Numbered from the stretch's first letter, positions 38,584 to 52,920 are shown. The stretch is 64,000 bases of DNA from Rhytidiadelphus loreus (GCA_947034895.1 OX344763.1:72683093-72747092), one strand, 5' to 3'. Notes: generated by a model not told the origin, from the letters alone. Numbers and translations are program-made.

Positions 38584-39351
38584 TTGCACAACAAGTTTTT
38601 CCATTTTATTTTATTGGAAATTCGTGACATTATAGTTTTTTGGACATTAAAGTGCAAGGCAAGACCGTTCCTCCAATTTTTAGTTTCATGTACAAAATCA
38701 TTGAAAACGATCACCAAGTGCATATTCTTTTCAATTCATGAGTTTAGGAATAATTACAACGTGCACAACAAGTTTTTCCATTTTATTTCATTGGAAATTC
38801 GTGACATTATAGTTTTTTGGACATTAAAGTGCAAGGCGAGACCGTTCCTCCAATTTTTAGTTTCATGTACAAAATCATCGAAAGCGACCACCAAGTGCAT
38901 ATTCTTTTCAATTCATGAGTTTAGGAATAATTACAACGTGCACAACAAGTTTTTCCATTTTATTTCATTGGAAATTCGTGACATTATAGTTTTTTGGACA
39001 TTAAAGTGCAAGGCGAGACCGTTCCTCCAATTTTTAGTTTCATGTACAAAATCATCGAAAGCGACCACCAAGTGCATATTCTTTTCAATTCATGAGTTTA
39101 GGAGTAATTGCAACTTGCACAACAAGTTTTTCCATTTTATTTCATTGGAAATTCGTGACATTATAGTTTTTTGGACATTAAAGTGCAAGGCGAGACCGTT
39201 CCTCCAATTTTTAGTTTCATGTACAAAATCATCGAAAGCGACCACCAAGTGCATATTCTTTTCAATTCATGAGTTTAGGAGTAATTGCAACTTGCACAAC
39301 AAGTTTTTCCATTTTATTTTACGTGAATTTCGTGGTATCATATTTCTTTAG
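38170..39351 (+). other. Longest open frame in the A/B/C part, not considered a gene
   Basis: About 393 codons run through seven monomers, from a TTG in the TTGAAAACG segment to the TAG of the C' monomer at 39292. It is open only because this stretch happens to hold A and B copies with ATCATCGAAAG or ATCATTGAAAA rather than ATCATGAAAAG, and no C until the end. It has no in-frame ATG that I can find. I record it so that it is not mistaken for a repeat protein gene. Confidence 0.85.
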
Positions 39352-39822
39352 ACATTAAAGTACAAGGCAAGACCGTTCCTCCAATTTTTAGTTTCATGTA
39401 CAAAATCATTGAAAACGATCACCAAGTGCATATTCTTTTCAATTCATGAGTTTAGGAATAATTACAACGTGCACAACAAGTTTTTCCATTTTATTTCATT
39501 GGAAATTCGTGACATTATAGTTTTTTGGACATTAAAGTGCAAGGCGAGACCGTTCCTCCAATTTTTAGTTTCATGTACAAAATCATCGAAAGCGACCACC
39601 AAGTGCATATTCTTTTCAATTCATGAGTTTAGGAGTAATTGCAACTTGCACAACAAGTTTTTCCATTTTATTTTACGTGAATTTCGTGGTATCATATTTC
39701 TTTAGACATTAAAGTACAAGGCAAGAACGTTCGTCCAATTTTTAGTTTCATGTACAAAATCATCGAAAGCGACCACCAAGTGCATATTCTTTTCAATTCA
39801 TGAGTTTAGGAGTAATTGCAAC
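38584..39822. repeat. Run of A, B and C' monomers rich in B
   Basis: Order A B B B-like C' B C'. Three successive monomers with TTTCATTGG and GCGAGACC (38761, 38938, 39115) are unusual, since B normally occurs singly. The last of them starts TTGCAC and is an A/B hybrid like 35044. Near 39732 there is a private TTCGTCCAATTTTTAG. Confidence 0.8.
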
Positions 39823-42800
39823 ATGCACAACAAGTTTTTCCTTTTTATTTTATTGGAAATTCGTGACATTATAGTTTTTTGGACATTAAAGTGCAAGGCA
39901 AGACCGTTCCTCCAATTTTTAGTTTCATGTACAAAATCATTGAAAACGATCACCAAGTGCATATTCTTTTCAATTCATGAGTTTAGGAATAATTACAACG
40001 TGCACAACAAGTTTTTCCATTTTATTTCATTGGAAATTCGTGACATTATAGTTTTTTGGACATTAAAGTGCAAGGCGAGACCGTTCCTCCAATTTTTAGT
40101 TTCATGTACAAAATCATCGAAAGCGACCACCAAGTGCATATTCTTTTCAATTCATGAGTTTAGGAGTAATTGCAACTTGCACAACAAGTTTTTCCATTTT
40201 ATTTTACGTGAAATTCGTGGTATCATATTTCTTTAGACATTAAAGTACAAGGCAAGAACGTTCCTCCAATTTTTAGTTTCATGTACCAAATCATCGAAAG
40301 CGACCACCAAGTGCATATTCTTTTCAATTCATGAGTTTAGGAGTAATTGCAACTTGCACAACAAGTTTTTCCATTTTATTTTATTGGAAATTCGTGACAT
40401 TATAGTTTTTTGGACATTAAAGTGCAAGGCAAGACCGTTCCTCCAATTTTTAGTTTCATGTACAAAATCATTGAAAACGATCACCAAGTGCATATTCTTT
40501 TCAATTCATGAGTTTAGGAATAATTACAACGTGCACAACAAGTTTTTCCATTTTATTTCATTGGAAATTCGTGACATTATAGTTTTTTGGACATTAAAGT
40601 GCAAGGCGAGACCGTTCCTCCAATTTTTAGTTTCATGTACAAAATCATCGAAAGCGACCACCAAGTGCATATTCTTTTCAATTCATGAGTTTAGGAGTAA
40701 TTGCAACTTGCACAACAAGTTTTTCCATTTTATTTTATTGGAAATTCGTGACATTATAGTTTTTTGGACATTAAAGTGCAAGGCAAGACCGTTCCTCCAA
40801 TTTTTAGTTTCATGTACAAAATCATTGAAAACGATCACCAAGTGCATATTCTTTTCAATTCATGAGTTTAGGAATAATTACAACGTGCACAACAAGTTTT
40901 TCCATTTTATTTCATTGGAAATTCGTGACATTATAGTTTTTTGGACATTAAAGTGCAAGGCGAGACCGTTCCTCCAATTTTTAGTTTCATGTACAAAATC
41001 ATCGAAAGCGACCACCAAGTGCATATTCTTTTCAATTCATGAGTTTAGGAGTAATTGCAACTTGCACAACAAGTTTTTCCATTTTATTTTACGTGAAATT
41101 CGTGGTATCATATTTCTTTAGACATTAAAGTACAAGGCAAGAACGTTCCTCCAATTTTTAGTTTCATGTACCAAATCATCGAAAGCGACCACCAAGTGCA
41201 TATTCTTTTCAATTCATGAGTTTAGGAGTAATTGCAACTTGCACAACAAGTTTTTCCATTTTATTTTATTGGAAATTCGTGACATTATAGTTTTTTGGAC
41301 ATTAAAGTGCAAGGCAAGACCGTTTCTCCAATTTTTAGTTTCATGTACAAAATCATTGAAAACGATCACCAAGTGCATATTCTTTTCAATTCATGAGTTT
41401 AGGAATAATTACAACGTGCACAACAAGTTTTTCCATTTTATTTCATTGGAAATTCGTGACATTATAGTTTTTTGGACATTAAAGTGCAAGGCGAGACCGT
41501 TCCTCCAATTTTTAGTTTCATGTACAAAATCATGAAAAGCGACCACCAAGTGCATATTCTTTTCAATTCATGAGTTTAGGAATAATTACAACTTGCACAA
41601 CGAGTTTTTCCATTTCATTTTACGTGAATTTCGTGGTATCATATTTCTTTAGACATTAAAGTACAAGGCAAGACCATTCCTCCAATTTTTATTTTCATGT
41701 ACGAAATCATCGAAAGCGACCACCAAGTGCATATTCTTTTCAATTCATGAGTTTAGGAGTAATTGCAACTTGCACAACAAGTTTTTCCATTTTATTTTAT
41801 TGGAAATTCGTGACATTATAGTTTTTTGGACATTAAAGTGCAAGGCAAGACCGTTCCTCCAATTTTTAGTTTCATGTACAAAATCATTGAAAACGATCAC
41901 CAAGTGCATATTCTTTTCAATTCATGAGTTTAGGAATAATTACAACGTGCACAACAAGTTTTTCCATTTTATTTCATTGGAAATTCGTGACATTATAGTT
42001 TTTTGGACATTAAAGTGCAAGGCGAGACCGTTCCTCCAATTTTTAGTTTCATGTACAAAATCATCGAAAGCGACCACCAAGTGCATATTCTTTTCAATTC
42101 ATGAGTTTAGGAGTAATTGCAACTTGCACAACAAGTTTTTCCATTTTATTTTACGTGAATTTCGTGGTATCATATTTCTTTAGACATTAAAGTACAAGGC
42201 AAGAACGTTCCTCCAATTTTTAGTTTCATGTACAAAATCATCGAAAGCGACCACCAAGTGCATATTCTTTTCAATTCATGAGTTTAGGAGTAATTGCAAC
42301 TTGCACAACAAGTTTTTCCATTTTATTTTATTGGAAATTCGTGACATTATAGTTTTTTGGGCATTAAAGTGCAAGGCAAGACCGTTCCTCCAATTTTTAG
42401 TTTCATGTACAAAATCATTGAAAACGATCACCAAGTGCATATTCTTTTCAATTCATGAGTTTAGGAATAATTACAACGTGCACAACAAGTTTTTCCATTT
42501 TATTTCATTGGAAATTCGTGACATTATAGTTTTTTGGACATTAAAGTGCAAGGCGAGACCGTTCCTCCAATTTTTAGTTTCATGTACAAAATCATCGAAA
42601 GCGACCACCAAGTGCATATTCTTTTCAATTCATGAGTTTAGGAGTAATTGCAACTTGCACAACAAGTTTTTCCATTTTATTTTACGTGAATTTCGTGGTA
42701 TCATATTTCTTTAGACATTAAAGTACAAGGCAAGAACGTTCCTCCAATTTTTAGTTTCATGTACAAAATCATCGAAAGCGACCACCAAGTGCATATTCTT

Positions 42801-42831
42801 TTCAATTCATGAGTTTAGGAGTAATTGCAAC

Positions 42832-43893
42832 TTGCACAACAAGTTTTTCCATTTTATTTTATTGGAAATTCGTGACATTATAGTTTTTTGGACATTAAAG
42901 TGCAAGGCAGGACCGTTCCTCCAATTTTTAGTTTCATGTACAAAATCATGGAAAACGATCACCAAGTGCATATTCTTTTCAATTCATGAGTTTAGGAATA
43001 ATTACAACGTGCACAACAAGTTTTTCCATTTTATTTCATTGGAAATTCGTGACATTATAGTTTTTTGGACATTAAAGTGCAAGGCGAGACCGTTCCTCCA
43101 ATTTTTAGTTTCATGTACAAAATCATCGAAAGCGACCACCAAGTGCATATTCTTTTCAATTCATGAGTTTAGGAGTAATTGCAACTTGCACAACAAGTTT
43201 TTCCATTTTATTTTACGTGAATTTCGTGGTATCATATTTCTTTAGACATTAAAGTACAAGGCAAGAACGTTCCTCCAATTTTTAGTTTCATGTACAAAAT
43301 CATCGAAAGCGACCACCAAGTGCATATTCTTTTCAATTCATGAGTTTAGGAGTAATTGCAACTTGCACAACAAGTTTTTCCATTTTATTTTATTGGAAAT
43401 TCGTGACATTATAGTTTTTTGGACATTAAAGTGCAAGGCAAGACCGTTCCTCCAATTTTTAGTTTCATGTACAAAATCATTGAAAACGATCACCAAGTGC
43501 ATATTCTTTTCAATTCATGAGTTTAGGAATAATTACAACGTGCACAACAAGTTTTTCCATTTTATTTCATTGGAAATTCGTGACATTATAGTTTTTTGGA
43601 CATTAAAGTGCAAGGCGAGACCGTTCCTCCAATTTTTAGTTTCATGTACAAAATCATCGAAAGCGACCACCAAGTGCATATTCTTTTCAATTCATGAGTT
43701 TAGGAGTAATTGCAACTTGCACAACAAGTTTTTCCATTTTATTTTACGTGAAATTCGTGGTATCATATTTCTTTAGACATTAAAGTACAAGGCAAGAACG
43801 TTCCTCCAATTTTTAGTTTCATGTACCAAATCATCGAAAGCGACCACCAAGTGCATATTCTTTTCAATTCATGAGTTTAGGAGTAATTGCAAC
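42832..43893. repeat. 1,062-bp hexamer within the trimer array, copy 1
   Basis: Two trimers marked by GGCAGGACCG near 42907 and ATCATGGAAAACG near 42947 in the first, and by ACGTGAAATTCGTGG near 43747 and TACCAAATC near 43825 in the second. The same four markers recur 2,124 bp (12 monomers) downstream. Confidence 0.85.
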
Positions 43894-44955
43894 TTGCACA
43901 ACAAGTTTTTCCATTTTATTTTATTGGAAATTCGTGACATTATAGTTTTTTGGACATTAAAGTGCAAGGCAAGACCGTTCCTCCAATTTTTAGTTTCATG
44001 TACAAAATCATTGAAAACGATCACCAAGTGCATATTCTTTTCAATTCATGAGTTTAGGAATAATTACAACGTGCACAACAAGTTTTTCCATTTTATTTCA
44101 TTGGAAATTCGTGACATTATAGTTTTTTGGAAATTAAAGTGCAAGGCGAGACCGTTCCTCCAATTTTTAGTTTCATGTAAAAAATCATTAAAAGCGACCA
44201 CCAAGTGCATATTCTTTTCAATTCATGAGTTTAGGAATAATTACAACTTGCACAACGAGTTTTTCCATTTCATTTTACGTGAATTTCGTGGTATCATATT
44301 TCTTTAGACATTAAAGTACAAGGCAAGACCATTCCTCCAATTTTTATTTTCATGTACGAAATCATCGAAAGCGACCACCAAGTGCATATTCTTTTCAATT
44401 CATGAGTTTAGGAGTAATTGCAACTTGCACAACAAGTTTTTCCATTTTATTTTATTGGAAATTCGTGACATTATAGTTTTTTGGACATTAAAGTGCAAGG
44501 CAAGACCGTTCCTCCAATTTTTAGTTTCATGTACAAAATCATTGAAAACGATCACCAAGTGCATATTCTTTTCAATTCATGAGTTTAGGAATAATTACAA
44601 CGTGCACAACAAGTTTTTCCATTTTATTTCATTGGAAATTCGTGACATTATAGTTTTTTGGACATTAAAGTGCAAGGCGAGACCGTTCCTCCAATTTTTA
44701 GTTTCATGTACAAAATCATCGAAAGCGACCACCAAGTGCATATTCTTTTCAATTCATGAGTTTAGGAGTAATTGCAACTTGCACAACAAGTTTTTCCATT
44801 TTATTTTACGTGAATTTCGTGGTATCATATTTCTTTAGACATTAAAGTACAAGGCAAGAACGTTCCTCCAATTTTTAGTTTCATGTACAAAATCATCGAA
44901 AGCGACCACCAAGTGCATATTCTTTTCAATTCATGAGTTTAGGAGTAATTGCAAC

Positions 44956-46017
44956 TTGCACAACAAGTTTTTCCATTTTATTTTATTGGAAATTCGTGAC
45001 ATTATAGTTTTTTGGACATTAAAGTGCAAGGCAGGACCGTTCCTCCAATTTTTAGTTTCATGTACAAAATCATGGAAAACGATCACCAAGTGCATATTCT
45101 TTTCAATTCATGAGTTTAGGAATAATTACAACGTGCACAACAAGTTTTTCCATTTTATTTCATTGGAAATTCGTGACATTATAGTTTTTTGGACATTAAA
45201 GTGCAAGGCAAGACCGTTCCTCCAATTTTTAGTTTCATGTACAAAATCATCGAAAGCGACCACCAAGTGCATATTCTTTTCAATTCATGAGTTTAGGAGT
45301 AATTGCAACTTGCACAACAAGTTTTTCCATTTTATTTTACGTGAATTTCGTGGTATCATATTTCTTTAGACATTAAAGTACAAGGCAAGAACGTTCCTCC
45401 AATTTTTAGTTTCATGTACAAAATCATCGAAAGCGACCACCAAGTGCATATTCTTTTCAATTCATGAGTTTAGGAGTAATTGCAACTTGCACAACAAGTT
45501 TTTCCATTTTATTTTATTGGAAATTCGTGACATTATAGTTTTTTGGACATTAAAGTGCAAGGCAAGACCGTTCCTCCAATTTTTAGTTTCATGTACAAAA
45601 TCATTGAAAACGATCACCAAGTGCATATTCTTTTCAATTCATGAGTTTAGGAATAATTACAACGTGCACAACAAGTTTTTCCATTTTATTTCATTGGAAA
45701 TTCGTGACATTATAGTTTTTTGGACATTAAAGTGCAAGGCGAGACCGTTCCTCCAATTTTTAGTTTCATGTACAAAATCATCGAAAGCGACCACCAAGTG
45801 CATATTCTTTTCAATTCATGAGTTTAGGAGTAATTGCAACTTGCACAACAAGTTTTTCCATTTTATTTTACGTGAAATTCGTGGTATCATATTTCTTTAG
45901 ACATTAAAGTACAAGGCAAGAACGTTCCTCCAATTTTTAGTTTCATGTACCAAATCATCGAAAGCGACCACCAAGTGCATATTCTTTTCAATTCATGAGT
46001 TTAGGAGTAATTGCAAC
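44956..46017. repeat. 1,062-bp hexamer within the trimer array, copy 2
   Basis: It carries GGCAGGACCG, ATCATGGAAAACG, ACGTGAAATTCGTGG and TACCAAATC at the places matching copy 1. One difference is GCAAGACC near 45208 in place of GCGAGACC in the B monomer. The match continues into part of the flanking trimers, so the duplicated piece is longer than the hexamer, but the A monomers at 42301 (TTGGGCATT) and 44425 (TTGGACATT) already differ. Confidence 0.85.
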
Positions 46018-47787
46018 TTGCACAACAAGTTTTTCCATTTTATTTTATTGGAAATTCGTGACATTATAGTTTTTTGGACATTAAAGTGCAAGGCAAGACC
46101 GTTCCTCCAATTTTTAGTTTCATGTACAAAATCATTGAAAACGATCACCAAGTGCATATTCTTTTCAATTCATGAGTTTAGGAATAATTACAACGTGCAC
46201 AACAAGTTTTTCCATTTTATTTCATTGGAAATTCGTGACATTATAGTTTTTTGGACATTAAAGTGCAAGGCGAGACCGTTCCTCCAATTTTTAGTTTCAT
46301 GTACAAAATCATGAAAAGCGACCACCAAGTGCATATTCTTTTCAATTCATGAGTTTAGGAATAATTACAACTTGCACAACGAGTTTTTCCATTTTATTTT
46401 ACGTGAATTTCGTGGTATCATATTTCTTTAGACATTAAAGTACAAGGCAAGAACATTCCTCCAATTTTTATTTTCATGTACGAAATCATCGAAAGCGACC
46501 ACCAAGTGCATATTCTTTTCAATTCATGAGTTTAGGAGTAATTGCAACTTGCACAACAAGTTTTTCCATTTTATTTTATTGGAAATTCGTGACATTATAG
46601 TTTTTTGGACATTAAAGTGCAAGGCAAGACCGTTCCTCCAATTTTTAGTTTCATGTACAAAATCATTGAAAACGATCACCAAGTGCATATTCTTTTCAAT
46701 TCATGAGTTTAGGAATAATTACAACGTGCACAACAAGTTTTTCCATTTTATTTCATTGGAAATTCGTGACATTATAGTTTTTTGGACATTAAAGTGCAAG
46801 GCGAGACCGTTCCTCCAATTTTTAGTTTCATGTACAAAATCATCGAAAGCGACCACCAAGTGCATATTCTTTTCAATTCATGAGTTTAGGAGTAATTGCA
46901 ACTTGCACAACAAGTTTTTCCATTTTATTTTACGTGAAATTCGTGGTATCATATTTCTTTAGACATTAAAGTACAAGGCAAGAACGTTCCTCCAATTTTT
47001 AGTTTCATGTACCAAATCATCGAAAGCGACCACCAAGTGCATATTCTTTTCAATTCATGAGTTTAGGAGTAATTGCAACTTGCACAACAAGTTTTTCCAT
47101 TTTATTTCATTGGAAATTCGTGACATTATAGTTTTTTGGACATTAAAGTGCAAGGCGAGACTGTTCCTCCAATTTTTAGTTTCATGTACAAAATCATCGA
47201 AAGCGACCACCAAGTGCATATTCTTTTCAATTCATGAGTTTAGGAGTAATTGCAACTTGCACAACAAGTTTTTCCATTTTATTTTACGTGAATTTCGTGG
47301 TATCATATTTCTTTAGACATTAAAGTACAAGGCAAGAACGTTCCTCCAATTTTTAGTTTCATGTACAAAATCATTGAAAACGATCACCAAGTGCATATTC
47401 TTTTCAATTCATGAGTTTAGGAATAATTACAACGTGCACAACAAGTTTTTCCATTTTATTTCATTGGAAATTCGTGACATTATAGTTTTTTGGACATTAA
47501 AGTGCAAGGCGAGACCGTTCCTCCAATTTTTAGTTTCATGTACAAAATCATGAAAAGCGACCACCAAGTGCATATTCTTTTCAATTCATGAGTTTAGGAA
47601 TAATTACAACTTGCACAACGAGTTTTTCCATTTCATTTTACGTGAATTTCGTGGTATCATATTTCTTTAGACATTAAAGTACAAGGCAAGACCATTCCTC
47701 CAATTTTTAGTTTCATGTACCAAATCATCGAAAGCGACCACCAAGTGCATATTCTTTTCAATTCATGAGTTTAGGAGTAATTGCAAC

Positions 47788-49557
47788 TTGCACAACAAGT
47801 TTTTCCATTTTATTTTATTGGAAATTCGTGACATTATAGTTTTTTGGACATTAAAGTGCAAGGCAAGACCGTTCCTCCAATTTTTAGTTTCATGTACAAA
47901 ATCATTGAAAGCGACCACCAAGTGCATATTCTTTTCAATTCATGAGTTTAGGAATAATTACAACGTGCACAACAAGTTTTTCCATTTTATTTCATTGGAA
48001 ATTCGTGACATTATAGTTTTTTGGACATTAAAGTGCAAGGCGAGACCGTTCCTCCAATTTTTAGTTTCATGTACAAAATCATCGAAAGCGACCACCAAGT
48101 GCATATTCTTTTCAATTCATGAGTTTAGGAGTAATTGCAACTTGCACAACAAGTTTTTCCATTTTATTTTACGTGAATTTCGTGGTATCATATTTCTTTA
48201 GACATTAAAGTACAAGGCAAGAACGTTCCTCCAATTTTTAGTTTCATGTACAAAATCATCGAAAGCGACCACCAAGTGCATATTCTTTTCAATTCATGAG
48301 TTTAGGAGTAATTGCAACTTGCACAACAAGTTTTTCCATTTTATTTTATTGGAAATTCGTGACATTATAGTTTTTTGGACATTAAAGTGCAAGGCAGGAC
48401 CGTTCCTCCAATTTTTAGTTTCATGTACAAAATCATTGAAAACGATCACCAAGTGCATATTCTTTTCAATTCATGAGTTTAGGAATAATTACAACGTGCA
48501 CAACAAGTTTTTCCATTTTATTTAATTGGAAATTCGTGACATTATAGTTTTTTGGACATTAAAGTGCAAGGCGAGACCGTTCCTCCAATTTTTAGTTTCA
48601 TGTACAAAATCATCGAAAGCGACCACCAAGTGCATATTCTTTTCAATTCATGAGTTTAGGAGTAATTGCAACTTGCACAACAAGTTTTTCCATTTTATTT
48701 TACGTGAATTTCGTGGTATCATATTTCTTTAGACATTAAAGTACAAGGCAAGAACGTTCCTCCAATTTTTAGTTTCATGTACAAAATCATCGAAAGCGAC
48801 CACCAAGTGCATATTCTTTTCAATTCATGAGTTTAGGAGTAATTGCAACTTGCACAACAAGTTTTTCCATTTTATTTTATTGGAAATTCGTGACATTATA
48901 GTTTTTTGGGCATTAAAGTGCAAGGCAAGACCGTTCCTCCAATTTTTAGTTTCATGTACAAAATCATTGAAAACGATCACCAAGTGCATATTCTTTTCAA
49001 TTCATGAGTTTAGGAGTAATTGCAACTTGCACAACAAGTTTTTCCATTTTATTTTACGTGAATTTCGTGGTATCATATTTCTTTAGACATTAAAGTACAA
49101 GGCAAGAACGTTCCTCCAATTTTTAGTTTCATGTACAAAATTATTGAAAACGATCACCAAGTGCATATTCTTTTCAATTCATGAGTTTAGGAATAATTAC
49201 AACGTGCACAACAAGTTTTTCCATTTTATTTCATTGGAAATTCGTGACATTATAGTTTTTTGGACATTAAAGTGCAAGGCGAGACCGTTCCTCCAATTTT
49301 TAGTTTCATGTACAAAATCATGAAAAGCGACCACCAAGTGCATATTCTTTTCAATTCATGAGTTTAGGAATAATTACAACTTGCACAACGAGTTTTTCCA
49401 TTTCATTTTACGTGAATTTCGTGGTATCATATTTCTTTAGACATTAAAGTACAAGGCAAGACCATTCCTCCAATTTTTAGTTTCATGTACCAAATCATCG
49501 AAAGCGACCACCAAGTGCATATTCTTTTCAATTCATGAGTTTAGGAGTAATTGCAAC
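47788..49557. repeat. 1,770-bp unit of three trimers plus one monomer, copy 1
   Basis: The unit consists of a trimer whose A ends ATCATTGAAAGCG (47788), a trimer whose A has GGCAGGACCG (48319), and a third part whose A has TTTTTTGGGCATT (48850). Here the third part is A-C'-B-C, four monomers, making the unit 1,770 bp. In the B near 48,524 a private TTTAATTGG replaces TTTCATTGG and creates a stop codon in the otherwise open frame. Confidence 0.87.
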
Positions 49558-51150
49558 TTGCACAACAAGTTTTTCCATTTTATTTTATTGGAAATTCGTG
49601 ACATTATAGTTTTTTGGACATTAAAGTGCAAGGCAAGACCGTTCCTCCAATTTTTAGTTTCATGTACAAAATCATTGAAAGCGACCACCAAGTGCATATT
49701 CTTTTCAATTCATGAGTTTAGGAATAATTACAACGTGCACAACAAGTTTTTCCATTTTATTTCATTGGAAATTCGTGACATTATAGTTTTTTGGACATTA
49801 AAGTGCAAGGCGAGACCGTTCCTCCAATTTTTAGTTTCATGTACAAAATCATCGAAAGCGACCACCAAGTGCATATTCTTTTCAATTCATGAGTTTAGGA
49901 GTAATTGCAACTTGCACAACAAGTTTTTCCATTTTATTTTACGTGAATTTCGTGGTATCATATTTCTTTAGACATTAAAGTACAAGGCAAGAACGTTCCT
50001 CCAATTTTTAGTTTCATGTACAAAATCATCGAAAGCGACCACCAAGTGCATATTCTTTTCAATTCATGAGTTTAGGAGTAATTGCAACTTGCACAACAAG
50101 TTTTTCCATTTTATTTTATTGGAAATTCGTGACATTATAGTTTTTTGGACATTAAAGTGCAAGGCAGGACCGTTCCTCCAATTTTTAGTTTCATGTACAA
50201 AATCATTGAAAACGATCACCAAGTGCATATTCTTTTCAATTCATGAGTTTAGGAATAATTACAACGTGCACAACAAGTTTTTCCATTTTATTTCATTGGA
50301 AATTCGTGACATTATAGTTTTTTGGACATTAAAGTGCAAGGCGAGACCGTTCCTCCAATTTTTAGTTTCATGTACAAAATCATCGAAAGCGACCACCAAG
50401 TGCATATTCTTTTCAATTCATGAGTTTAGGAGTAATTGCAACTTGCACAACAAGTTTTTCCATTTTATTTTACGTGAATTTCGTGGTATCATATTTCTTT
50501 AGACATTAAAGTACAAGGCAAGAACGTTCCTCCAATTTTTAGTTTCATGTACAAAATCATCGAAAGCGACCACCAAGTGCATATTCTTTTCAATTCATGA
50601 GTTTAGGAGTAATTGCAACTTGCACAACAAGTTTTTCCATTTTATTTTATTGGAAATTCGTGACATTATAGTTTTTTGGGCATTAAAGTGCAAGGCAAGA
50701 CCGTTCCTCCAATTTTTAGTTTCATGTACAAAATCATTGAAAACGATCACCAAGTGCATATTCTTTTCAATTCATGAGTTTAGGAATAATTACAACGTGC
50801 ACAACAAGTTTTTCCATTTTATTTCATTGGAAATTCGTGACATTATAGTTTTTTGGACATTAAAGTGCAAGGCGAGACCGTTCCTCCAATTTTTAGTTTC
50901 ATGTACAAAATCATGAAAAGCGACCACCAAGTGCATATTCTTTTCAATTCATGAGTTTAGGAATAATTACAACTTGCACAACGAGTTTTTCCATTTCATT
51001 TTACGTGAATTTCGTGGTATCATATTTCTTTAGACATTAAAGTACAAGGCAAGACCATTCCTCCAATTTTTATTTTCATGTACGAAATCATCGAAAGCGA
51101 CCACCAAGTGCATATTCTTTTCAATTCATGAGTTTAGGAGTAATTGCAAC
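49558..51150. repeat. 1,593-bp unit of three trimers, copy 2
   Basis: Same three marked trimers as 47788-49557 (ATCATTGAAAGCG, GGCAGGACCG, TTTTTTGGGCATT), but the last part is a normal A-B-C trimer. The unit is therefore nine monomers instead of ten. The difference of exactly one monomer points to unequal exchange. Confidence 0.88.
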
Positions 51151-52743
51151 TTGCACAACAAGTTTTTCCATTTTATTTTATTGGAAATTCGTGACATTAT
51201 AGTTTTTTGGACATTAAAGTGCAAGGCAAGACCGTTCCTCCAATTTTTAGTTTCATGTACAAAATCATTGAAAGCGACCACCAAGTGCATATTCTTTTCA
51301 ATTCATGAGTTTAGGAATAATTACAACGTGCACAACAAGTTTTTCCATTTTATTTCATTGGAAATTCGTGACATTATAGTTTTTTGGACATTAAAGTGCA
51401 AGGCGAGACCGTTCCTCCAATTTTTAGTTTCATGTACAAAATCATCGAAAGCGACCACCAAGTGCATATTCTTTTCAATTCATGAGTTTAGGAGTAATTG
51501 CAACTTGCACAACAAGTTTTTCCATTTTATTTTACGTGAATTTCGTGGTATCATATTTCTTTAGACATTAAAGTACAAGGCAAGAACGTTCCTCCAATTT
51601 TTAGTTTCATGTACAAAATCATCGAAAGCGACCACCAAGTGCATATTCTTTTCAATTCATGAGTTTAGGAGTAATTGCAACTTGCACAACAAGTTTTTCC
51701 ATTTTATTTTATTGGAAATTCGTGACATTATAGTTTTTTGGACATTAAAGTGCAAGGCAGGACCGTTCCTCCAATTTTTAGTTTCATGTACAAAATCATT
51801 GAAAACGATCACCAAGTGCATATTCTTTTCAATTCATGAGTTTAGGAATAATTACAACGTGCACAACAAGTTTTTCCATTTTATTTCATTGGAAATTCGT
51901 GACATTATAGTTTTTTGGACATTAAAGTGCAAGGCGAGACCGTTCCTCCAATTTTTAGTTTCATGTACAAAATCATCGAAAGCGACCACCAAGTGCATAT
52001 TCTTTTCAATTCATGAGTTTAGGAGTAATTGCAACTTGCACAACAAGTTTTTCCATTTTATTTTACGTGAATTTCGTGGTATCATATTTCTTTAGACATT
52101 AAAGTACAAGGCAAGAACGTTCCTCCAATTTTTAGTTTCATGTACAAAATCATCGAAAGCGACCACCAAGTGCATATTCTTTTCAATTCATGAGTTTAGG
52201 AGTAATTGCAACTTGCACAACAAGTTTTTCCATTTTATTTTATTGGAAATTCGTGACATTATAGTTTTTTGGGCATTAAAGTGCAAGGCAAGACCGTTCC
52301 TCCAATTTTTAGTTTCATGTACAAAATCATTGAAAACGATCACCAAGTGCATATTCTTTTCAATTCATGAGTTTAGGAATAATTACAACGTGCACAACAA
52401 GTTTTTCCATTTTATTTCATTGGAAATTCGTGACATTATAGTTTTTTGGACATTAAAGTGCAAGGCGAGACCGTTCCTCCAATTTTTAGTTTCATGTACA
52501 AAATCATCGAAAGCGACCACCAAGTGCATATTCTTTTCAATTCATGAATTTAGGAGTAATTGCAACTTGCACAACAAGTTTTTCCATTTTATTTTACGTG
52601 AATTTCGTGGTATCAAATTTCTTTAGACATTAAAGTACAAGGCAAGACCGTTCCTCCAATTTTTAGTTTCATGTACAAAATCATCGAAAGCGACCACCAA
52701 GTGCATATTCTTTTCAATTCATGAGTTTAGGAGTAATTGCAAC
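51151..52743. repeat. 1,593-bp unit of three trimers, copy 3
   Basis: A repeat of the nine-monomer unit with the same three marked A monomers at 51151, 51682 and 52213. The last trimer ends with C' rather than C and has private changes TTCATGAATTTAGG near 52544 and ATCAAATTTCTTTAG near 52613. Confidence 0.87.
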
Positions 52744-52920
52744 TTGCACAACAAGTTTTTCCATTTTATTTTATTGGAAATTCGTGACATTATAGTTTTT
52801 TGGACATTAAAGTGCAAGGCAAGACCGTTCCTCCAATTTTTAGTTTCATGTACAAAATCATTGAAAACGATCACCAAGTGCATATTCTTTTCAATTCATG
52901 AGTTTAGGAATAATTACAAC

